From NCBI GenBank assembly GCA_964017145.1, contig OZ024847.1, positions 2,232,001 through 2,296,000 on the forward strand: a stretch of 64,000 bases of DNA, given 5' to 3'. The notes under the pieces were generated by a model. It did not search any database and was not told the origin of the DNA. It saw only the letters and a list, made by a program, of their open reading frames with translations. Numbering within the stretch: position 1 is the stretch's first letter; the number at the start of each line of letters is the position of its first letter. A program made the position numbers and the translations under genes. Source of the stretch: Agrocybe praecox. Lineage: Eukaryota > Basidiomycota > Agaricomycetes > Agaricales > Agrocybaceae. Below are positions 56,592 to 64,000 of this stretch, one piece after another.

Positions 56592-58933
56592 TTATCCTCC
56601 CCTAGTTCCCCTCTTTGCAACCTTTTCCGGTGAAAGCACTCGCCCATCCGGTCTCAGGGGGGCCTTTATTTCGCGCCGTGGCCGCGAGTGAGTTTCCATC
56701 TCAGCAACGGGCGCCTTTTTCTTCGCTTGCCGTTTTTTGTTTGCTGAAACATCTTGGCCCTTCGTCAACGAGGTCACCGTGGTACCTTGGGAGGTTGGCG
56801 TATCCGCTAACACCTTCCTCTTTACTCCCCGTTTTTTAGGCACCGTACCGCCGTTTCTGTGTGTTGTTTAGGATCAAATACCGCTGTCATTAAATTTGAG
56901 TACGCACATTGAGTTATCGGCCTGCTTGTCCTGCTTCTGTGTGCCACATCTTGCACCGGGAAGTGTGTAATCGATCGTACCAGGCCCATCGTTGGGGATG
57001 TTGGGGATTCCCAATGGTAAGGGTGCACAAGCATCCCTGTTTGGGGCAGAGACGAGTGTGGGTGCCGCGCCGGAGGTTGCTGACCGCTGGTCGTATACGA
57101 AACCGACGTTGAAGGTTTCCAAAGCGTTGCTCATGGGTGGAGGTTTATCGAGTAGGGCTGGATCGATTACACTGTCGTCGAATGACTCTTGTGGCGGTCT
57201 TTCATCATCCTCTCCAGCGGTCGGCCTAGAAGCTGCCGACTCTGCCAGTCTCGCCAACGCATTCTCGATCGGTGAGGTTGGTCCATCTGCGAGCGTTCTC
57301 GGCCTCCATGCTGGTGTCTGCGGCGCTATTTGGCTCTGAGCATTCTCGACCGTTACGGAATTCTCCAACTGCGCGGGACCGGCAGGGTGGACGTTGTGGC
57401 CAAGATGAGAACCAGAAACGTGAGGTTCCTGCGTGGGAGGAGGTGTCGGGAGGTTCTGGACGTTTTGCGATGGCAAGTGAGGCGGAAGGGAAGGGTTTTG
57501 GTTGACAGAGGTTGCAGAAGTATTGAGCGGAGTGGGTTCTGGGCACACACCGGGTTCCGTCAACGGAGTGACAGTTGACGTTGATGTTGATGTTGAGACA
57601 CGGTCAGAGTTGGTAGCACGTGTCGAGATAAGATTAGATCTCGAAGGCGCAGCCAAGTTTTGCGGGCCGGTGACAATACGTGGTGACGACATTGAAGGTA
57701 AGTCTTCGTTCATACTGATCAACCCTGCAAGGTTGTCGTTGACACTTTCTTTTGCCAGCTCTACCTCGTTGTGCTCCTCTACCTCGTTTTCATCTTGCAT
57801 AAAGTCCGAATCAAGTGCTCTCTCATGACACACGTCACCAGCTAAACGGACAGAAACAGAAGCTAAGTTTCTGATTATTCAGACGTTGAATTTATCACTC
57901 ACAATAGCATCTGTCAATATAGTTCGAGAACGGATCCTTTACGTGTTCCTTGAATCTAGTATGCGCCTGACTGAAATCCACCCCTCCTTCGTCCGTTGTC
58001 TCACCAAAATGATATCTTTGGAAGGAAAAGATGAGTCAGACGCAATATCATAGTCAAACCCTCGCACTTACTGCTCCGTATACAGGGCACCGTTGTTCAT
58101 CGGCATAGGACCTCCCGCTAAAATAAGGAATGTCCATCCTGTCGCTTGAACGAGAGCTTCCATACACGTTGCCAGAAATCCGCCCATTTCATCAATTGCA
58201 CTGTCATAGACATCGAGGAATCAACAACCTGTCGTAAATGACGAGGGATTTAGGTACGTACCTCTGGTAGTCATCTGGTAATCGTTTCTCCTGACCGACG
58301 AAGGCTGCTGCCTTTTGCTTAATTTCTTCCTGCAGTTTGGCCTTTCGTGCCTCGACCTCCTTTCTAACCTTCTCCTTCACCTCGTCAGACTCCTCCTGAT
58401 AAAGCTCCCTTGCTATTGCCCCCTTCAGGTTGCACCGGTCGATCGCTTTTGGCAGGTTATCAACCCGCTCTTGGTATAACTCGTTTACTCGCTGTGGGTA
58501 CATCTCGCGATATACATGTCTTTCTTGCGGCGCGCGCTTCACAAGTTTGTTTTCAGACGTTATCCACTTGAGAAACTGAGTGATTCCAGCCGCGCGGCGG
58601 GATGACTTCCCGATTTTTGAGTGGTAGTGAAACCAAGTTTCGATTTGCTAAACGCGCTGAGGGTGAGTACATTTTCAATCATTAAAATCATGCTTTGTTA
58701 CTCACACCTTTCCTAGTCTCCACAGCCTGATTGTAGATCGCTTTTTCCTCGACGTCCAATGAGCCCTCCTTTCCCGGAAAGCACTGATTCCTTTCGGGAA
58801 ACTGAACGAACCACTGCTCTCTTGTCCTGGTGAGCCATTTTCCTGTCTCCCCCTTTTTCTGCGCTTCGATAAAGTCGTTTACCCGTGCCTTCAGCCATTT
58901 TTTCTGTTCGGGTGTGGTCCAGCTTTTGGGCAT
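56592..58933 (-). CDS. Conserved-type Agaricomycete protein of unknown function, 684 residues, six exons
   Basis: Exons on the minus strand: 58933-58706, 58647-58262, 58200-58072, 58015-57903, 57841-56908 and 56856-56592. All junctions keep frame and all introns are 51-61 bp with GT-AG ends. The protein starts MPKSWTTPEQKKWLKARV; that W-T-x-x-Q-x-x-W-L start followed by a QIETWFHYHSK segment is familiar to me from a multi-copy Agaricomycete family of unknown role. Residues 77-205 are charged and helical (coiled-coil-like, rich in EVKEKVRKEVEARK). A hydrophobic segment ATGWTFLILAGGPMP follows, then YHFGETTDEGGVDFS. Residues from about 300 to 600 are proline/serine/threonine-rich, and the C-terminal 85 residues are basic (KKRGVKRK, NKKRQAKKK), probably nuclear. 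It is divergent to the next gene across about 410 bp. Possibly a DNA-binding cargo protein of the element; unproven. Confidence 0.72.
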
Positions 58934-59343
58934 TTCTTGACACGCGTTAAAATTTTGCAAAACAGGATTTATGAAGAGCGTGCGTGAACAATTGTGCACC
59001 AAGTAGCCGCAGTTCCAAAGTGTCTGCCTCAAATATGTTTTGGTATGTCAATTTATTTCTTATATCCAAATTTTCATTGTAAAAGATTATGACTTTTGCG
59101 GCAGCATTCCTTTTTCTCCCTCAGACGCAACAGAACGGCTCAGTTTTCAGCGCCAAATTATATCGCGCGCCAGAATTCTGCGCTTTTGTGTCCAAATGTG
59201 GTAATTAATCCGTGCGCCTATTCTCATAACCGGTCTGCCCCTTCATTCTGTGAAGAATATTCTTCCAAAAGGTCCCGCTTTCGTATATTTCACCATCCGA
59301 TCCCCCCTCGAAACCAGCAAACCCCTTCTTCCTTCCAACTACC
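58934..59343. promoter_or_regulatory. Shared intergenic region of two divergent genes
   Basis: The 410 bp between the starts at 58933 (minus) and 59344 (plus) must hold both promoters. I see no strong TATA element; pyrimidine-rich tracts lie near 59105-59125 and 59300-59340, directly before the plus-strand start. Confidence 0.45.
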
Positions 59344-60012
59344 ATGTCGTCCATTGTCAATCCAGACAACTCGCTCGTTGGGTGTATCCGAGACCTTTCG
59401 CTCGTACTTAACAATGTACAAGGTGGTACGTAAAGTCCTTTCCTGAAATTTTACATTACTTACTTTTATATATCAGCGGTTACTCGCCTTCAGGGCGTTC
59501 TAGTCCCTGCACTAGAAGGACTTCCTGCTGCTGCGCCCGTGAATGCCATGTCGTTGAATGGCCAGCCCGGGCCCACCGAGCCCACCCAACAGTCTACAGG
59601 TAAGTTATGTTTCTTTCCTCCCGTGCGTCGCATCTTCTTATTCCGTTGTGAAGCTACCTCCGCTCCGGTTGACGACATTCCGCAACCTACGCCGTCTATC
59701 GAGGCAGAGCACATTCCCAACTCGGACAAGTATTATGCCGTTATAGTTGGTAGGGAACCAGGGATTTTCCATGGCCCGTACGTCTATTGATTTGTACCAT
59801 GTCATAACCCACCTATTGATGCTTATCTTACTTTTAGTCTCGAAGTCACCCCGAACATCCATCTCATATCTGGCGGTCATGCTTCCAAGTGGCCGACCCG
59901 CCAAGAAGCTGTTATCGCTTTCGAAGCAGCTCTCAATGACGGATTGGTGGAACAAGTCGAGATTGTAAGGACTACGTTGGATCGTACATCCCAGTATCAT
60001 GTCCCTCTCTAG
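59344..60012 (+). CDS. Small protein with RNase H1 N-terminal (hybrid-binding, viroplasmin-like) domain, 167 residues
   Basis: Exons 59344-59425, 59477-59599, 59654-59777 and 59838-60012 join in frame. Residues 1-90 are a variable, partly helical and proline-rich lead. The C-terminal domain reads DKYYAVIVGREPGIFHGP, then a turn, HASKWPTRQEAVIAFEAAL. The YYAVxVGRxPGI start, a lysine-tryptophan pair and the 'T-R-x-E-A' helix are the signature of the small domain that binds RNA/DNA hybrids at the N-terminus of eukaryotic RNase H1 and in caulimovirus viroplasmin. No RNase H catalytic domain follows, because the stop comes about 24 residues after the domain. The third intron sits in the loop of the domain. 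As a stand-alone hybrid-binding protein it could serve the mobile element; this is inference. Confidence 0.75.
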
Positions 60013-60327
60013 TCTTTTTTTCTGGTTAATTTGTACATACTATGATTTTGGTAGCAATGTTAAATTTTGGCTCCCCTTACTCCTCCGTCGACCTTACCCC
60101 TCCGTTGAAAAATCTATGCGGACGCATTCCCGACACATCGGCATTCTAGCAGGTGTAAATATTTGGGCCGTAATTAGCCGCGATATTGGGGATTCGTCCG
60201 TTGCCACTTGTCCGAATGTCGGAATAGAAATCTTTGGGGAGCCGTATTTCAACATTTAAATTTTTTTGTAGGAGACATTGAATGATTCAGAAGTATATAC
60301 CTATGTAAACTTAGTATCTATGCTGAC

Positions 60328-60929
60328 TTAAGGTCTTCTAACATAAAAAGCGTCAAAGACACAGTCAATTTCTGCTTGTTTTCCCGCAACCCATAAAAGA
60401 CGCTCCACGGTGAGATTATAATCGGGGGATGTCACGGCCAAGATCTTCAAGACGCGCTCTAAATTTCGGATGACATCATCTGATGCCGTGAATTTTCGCT
60501 TGAAAAACTTTTCGAGAGAACTGCCTTCAAACCGTTTTTTGCTTATCCATCCATTTTCCATATCCCAGCATCTTCGAAATTTCTGTAGGTTTTTGTCAAT
60601 GTCACACCTCCAGTCGGTGAACATGTCTTCGACTTGACAGCGTATTTCAATGTTTTCAGATGAGTTTTCATCATCCTCCGAGTCATCGGCCGGCGGTACA
60701 ATGAGACTAACGTCACCAGGTACAGTCCCGGCATTCCTTGGCTCGGCGACCGGTGGGACGGAGTCTGACACAGGCTCAGGCGATATGGCCTGGGCCTGCT
60801 CCAGCTTGCTGTGGGCTAATAGAGTGAATTCACATTTTTGAAGTGTGTTACTAGAGGATTAAAACTCACTCTTTAATCCTCCGCTCTCGTTTCCATTTTG
60901 CACTGGCTGCGTTTACTTTTTCTCTGTTT
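60328..60929 (-). CDS. Acidic/basic protein with NREKVN-type motif (5' end not resolved)
   Basis: Two exons are clear on the minus strand: 60929-60870 and 60808-60328, joined across a 61-bp GT-AG intron. The first encodes NREKVNAASAKWKRERRIK, a motif type I know from many Agaricomycete proteins of unknown role where it forms a basic helix. The second encodes a proline-rich stretch, an acidic patch (DDSEDDENSSE), then VEDMFTDWRCDIDKNLQKF and a helical C-terminus ending DAFYVRRP. An upstream exon must exist, since the first one starts within a codon after an acceptor (TACAG), but I could not place it in 60930-61020. Function unknown. Confidence 0.55.
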
Positions 60930-60959
60930 CTGTACTTATGTCAGTTGTGAATGTCTAAT

Positions 60960-62353
60960 AGATATGAATGTTTTTTTCACTTTTTGACGTATCTCTGCTG
61001 TTTGGTGAGCCCGTCATCGTACTTTTTGTAGCGGGACATGGATGCAATCATGATAGAGGGCATAAATCCATACAAATCGATACCTTACTAGTCGTTGAAT
61101 TAGCGCTCGGCAATTACCGAAACGAACTCAGTGCTTCATTGTTGTGCGACGTTAACGTTAATTTTGCCTCGAGACTATGTCAACTTCGACCAGGATATAG
61201 TGTGGAATTAATATGAATCGTATCATGAGAATGAATAAGGAAAAGTAGGTAGATTTTATATCAAAAGTGATGAAAGTGCCATGTTGTTGACCATATTGAC
61301 CACATCAGGAGGCCATATTTTCGCCTCTATTTCACCGTGTATAATTGTTCTTTCTTTGAGTGCAGTAATTAGAGCTTATACATATTGCACGAGTACTCTA
61401 CCAAGATTTTAGGTCAAAATCTCATGATCGTCGTAAGATATAAACGTTACACTCCCATCAAATGTCTTTCAGAGACATGTTACTACTTTTTTCTTTTTTT
61501 TTTGGGAGTCCCTACATGCCTGTAATAACTAGAAAAAGTTATTCCAGAATACCTTTGTATGTAATTTATCAGATACAGCCGTATTTTTTGGGAAGATCCG
61601 ACACTATATTTCAAAATCGTCCTAGACGATATTATGTCGAAGCCGTAAACACATTATTTAGAGTAAACCATTGTGTACTTGATGTACATGATTTACATCA
61701 GTACGATTTTCTTTCCACATCTTATTTTAGCGTGGTTCCAAAGATAGTATATCACTTCCAAACATGTTTCTGCATACTTCTACGTCAATAATTCAGTACT
61801 AACTCTGCAGGTAAGCAAAGAAATAGTTAGTTTTAGTTTAGGTTGCGACCAGTTGCGACGAGTCATGTGATTTCAAAACGGACTGTATTTTCGACATTGT
61901 ACCCTATGTTTAACAGAATACTGCCTAAAAAGTACACATTAAACTATACTACTGAGTAAAAATCTTGTTAGGAAATCTTATCATCACAACCATGGCAAGT
62001 TATGAGTAATATCCCGCAAATAACAAGTAATTTCTGACTGATAAGGGACTGTGGTATTTTTATCTTATCTTATCGCGGGGGTAGCAAATTCAAACCCAGA
62101 CGGCGGCAGTACAGTTCACCGGTTCACCACGTATTGCGAAATTGTAACCTTCATCACCACCCAGGCTAATTACTTTGCCATTCCATTTCAACTCACTTGA
62201 ATACCTGAACCGCTGAGCTCGTCGGGACTACGGGACAAATATCTGAAATGCGGGAGATACCGGTGTTCCCGGTTCGTCCTTTTTATTCGATTTTTTTCCG
62301 TCTGGTCTTTTCTGAGGTTCCTTACTTACTTCCTCCTACCTTTTCCCTGGTCT
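60960..62353. other. Non-coding stretch, nothing recognised
   Basis: This 1.4-kb AT-rich stretch holds only short frames (for example 61462-61791) without motifs or splice partners. It may contain the missing 5' exon of the gene at 60328. The last 60 bp are pyrimidine-rich and probably belong to the promoter of the next gene. Confidence 0.45.
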
Positions 62354-63447
62354 ATGGCTCCTCGCTCGACTCGTCCCACCATCCAATTATTTCGAGATGC
62401 TAGCCCTCTCGAAATACGTGAGTTCCAGTTGAAGACGTTAGGTGCCAATTTTCTTTTCGGAAATTTTCTCTGTTCAGGTCCTAATAGACTCTTCCATCTA
62501 GCTGTTCCGCTTGAATGGGTAGATCATCCGTGGTTCTCGAAGGAAAATTCGAAGAACTGGGCCTTCGGATACCGTCGTTTTGAAGAGATGGCCAAGGAAA
62601 AGATGGACGCTGCTAAGGCAGCACATTCACAGTATGTCCTTGCTGATTTGATCCATTCCATACATTAATACAGAATTATTTCGAAGGTCTCACGTTACCA
62701 CACCTTACACCAACGAGAGCAGCGAACGCTTCTGGGCCTCGGTGAATGGCGTGAGGTCTGTCGCTTACGCTCCGCCAGTGAGACGACTGCAATGTCTATT
62801 TTACATCCGCCGCTGATTGCTTAACTCATAACACAGGCCACCAACCCACATAGGTGGAGCCTCAACTGCGACAGCGCGGACATTATTCCCGCCAAACGTG
62901 CCAGGAACCAGGTGAGTTGATCGCACGCTAACGTTATAATAACGAACGTACTAACTTTTCATCATCTTTTCGTGTTCAAGTCTTTTGTACCCGACGTCGC
63001 TCACTCCGCACCAGTTGGGAATGGCCCTATCACGCGCTCTCGGTCATCAGCGTCTGCGGCTTCTCTGCCAGCGGCTGTTGTGGCCAATGAAGGACCTATT
63101 ACCCGTGCTCGTGCTCGTGCTTACATGGCTGGAGGATCAGCGAGCAGTGCTAGCTCCAGTTCCTCCACCGTGGCTGATCCCATGAGCTTCCAGGACCTTA
63201 TGGTTTATTTCGCGGTACAGTCAGCAAGAAGTTGGGAGGAGCGCCTCGTTGAATGGAGGAACCAGAGGCGTGCACCGGCCAGACACGTACGTTTTCTTAT
63301 CTGATTAGCACGCCACGCACACCGCATCTGACATAGTAATTTCAGGGAGGACGGAGGAACCAGAGGCGTGCACCGGCCAGACACCGCGACTTCACTGGGG
63401 TGTGTGATGTCCCATGCCGTCGCCATCGTGATGCGAACCCCACCTAA
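62354..63447 (+). CDS. Protein of unknown function, 263 residues, six exons
   Basis: Exons: 62354-62417, 62478-62631, 62687-62777, 62837-62911, 62981-63286, 63346-63447, all in frame with GT-AG introns of 55-69 bp. The protein starts MAPRSTRPTIQLF. A compact domain of about 110 residues follows with RLFHLAVPLEWVDHPWF, NWAFGYRRFEEMA, ERFWASVNGVRSV and NPHRWSLNCDSADI, rich in conserved-looking tryptophans. Then come a basic SPITR-type segment (GPITRSRSS, GPITRARARAY), a serine run and a helical end. The last exon repeats the end of exon 5 (RNQRRAPARH). If exon 1 is read without its first intron, 19 residues are added and the frame stays open, so both forms are possible. The family is not recognised; the setting suggests element cargo. 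Confidence 0.65.
63255..63384 (+). repeat. 32-bp exact direct repeat across an exon-intron-exon junction
   Basis: The 32-bp sequence beginning ggaggaaccagaggcgtgca occurs at 63255-63286 (end of exon 5) and 63353-63384 (exon 6), 98 bp apart. It encodes RNQRRAPARH both times. Confidence 0.9.
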
Positions 63448-63695
63448 AGTTTATATGAAGATCTTTCCATCTGACAGGGTATAAGTAGATACGTAGATCT
63501 TACTTAAATACAAAATGTATCGTGCACCCCAAGTAATAAAGATTTCAGTTTGGATTCATTGATTGGGTGTGATTTAACTTTGTATAAATTGCCATACTAG
63601 AGACTCGAACAACGTCAGTCATGTAGTTGCGTATTTTGTACTACACACGAAGTTTTACAAAATTTGACTTTGCCCTCCTTTGATACACGTTCCCA

Positions 63696-64000
63696 ATGGC
63701 CAAACGCAGGAAGGTCGTAAAGCGCAATCTATCTCCCGTTCGGCGTGAAAGGGATGACTTGACCTCTACAACTCGGACCCGAACAATAGTCTCAACACAT
63801 CATTCATACCTCTCAAGTGGGGCCATTAGCTCTCGGTCAACAACGTCAACCGTGGTTGGTTCGCATTCGGAAATTTCTCGAATTCCAGAATATCATGGAG
63901 ACAGCAATATCTTGGGGTCAAATTTCGATATTAACGACGCGTCTGACACGCCGGAAACTCAGGAGACCCAGGTTGATGTGTACCCTAAAAAAAGACGCTC
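63696..64000 (+). CDS. Probable KDZ-type transposase, N-terminal part (cut by window edge)
   Basis: The frame from ATG 63696 has no stop to the window edge (101 codons). It begins MAKRRKVVKRNLSPVRRERD, continues with a serine/threonine-rich stretch, and reaches ETQEVD-like VDVYPKKRR at the edge. This layout, a basic start, an STS-rich lead and a K/R-rich motif, is how Agaricomycete KDZ transposases (Kyakuja-Dileera-Zisupton) usually open before their cysteine cluster and catalytic domain. None of the catalytic residues are in the window, so the call rests on N-terminal texture and position only. Other large-element proteins could look similar. Confidence 0.45.
   Translation, partial: MAKRRKVVKRNLSPVRRERDDLTSTTRTRTIVSTHHSYLSSGAISSRSTTSTVVGSHSEISRIPEYHGDSNILGSNFDINDASDTPETQETQVDVYPKKRR

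Larger units (their letters stand above)
55391..64000. mobile_element. Probable large KDZ-type DNA transposon with cargo genes (left part)
   Basis: Homology to the duplicated M block ends abruptly at 55390, and none of the A-F landmarks recur to the right. The block starts gggtcaaggtcggtg, then has about 1.1 kb of subterminal non-coding DNA with degenerate tandem repeats and TTTTGTAAAA-type palindromes. Four spliced genes follow, and then the start of a protein that looks like a KDZ transposase. The right end, terminal repeats and target-site duplication are outside the window, so the extent and class are provisional. Confidence 0.5.

Noticed and set aside
61462..61791. 109-codon plus-strand frame in an AT-rich stretch
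   Set aside because: No motif, no splice partners, composition as expected by chance.
1..64000. tRNA, rRNA or CRISPR array
   Set aside because: I looked for cloverleaf-like and regularly spaced short repeats; the only regular repeats are protein-coding heptads and nonapeptides or segmental duplicates.

Overview
The window looks like nuclear DNA of a mushroom-forming basidiomycete (Agaricomycete). The evidence is short GT-AG introns of about 50-60 bp in every spliced gene, a Ty3/gypsy LTR retrotransposon, a likely KDZ-type transposase start at the right edge, and an expanded family of tetratricopeptide (TPR) proteins. There is no prokaryotic operon logic, and I found no tRNA, rRNA or CRISPR array.

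Layout. (1) 1-6049: a Ty3/gypsy element on the minus strand, cut by the left window edge, with one open gag-pol frame, a candidate primer binding site and a 424-bp 5' LTR. It has landed inside a TPR gene whose 3' end follows at 6050-6645. (2) 6-55 kb: a mosaic of segmental duplications. Its core is five plus-strand copies (A-E) of a TPR gene. B (16791-20399) and E (51082-54707) are intact four-exon genes of 1149 and 1155 residues. A is beheaded by the retroelement, C carries a 724-bp out-of-frame internal duplication plus a nonsense codon, and D has a 5-bp insertion. Between the TPR copies lie about eight decayed minus-strand copies (M1-M8) of an unrecognised multi-exon family. Seven copies of a conserved box with ACGCGT/CGCG cores sit at M-family 5' ends, and an eighth, inverted copy stands alone. 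Two ~2.3-kb duplicates (11.7-13.95 and 26.7-28.98 kb), three copies of an upstream block and F-box-like remnants at 22.5-24.8 kb fill the rest. (3) 55391-64000: a compositionally different block starting abruptly inside a truncated M promoter. It has subterminal repeats, four spliced cargo-like genes and the start of a KDZ-like transposase, and is best read as the left part of a large DNA transposon.

How the genes may work together. The TPR proteins have an N-terminal helical segment of about 140 residues, a heptad-repeat linker of variable length and a long TPR superhelix. That is the layout of a fungal NLR-like receptor without the NTPase module. Tandem expansion, apparent gene conversion, in-frame minisatellite variation and frequent pseudogenes fit a fast-evolving recognition or conflict family. 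This functional reading is inference. The right-hand block appears to be an independent mobile element carrying an RNase H1-type hybrid-binding domain protein and three proteins of unknown function.
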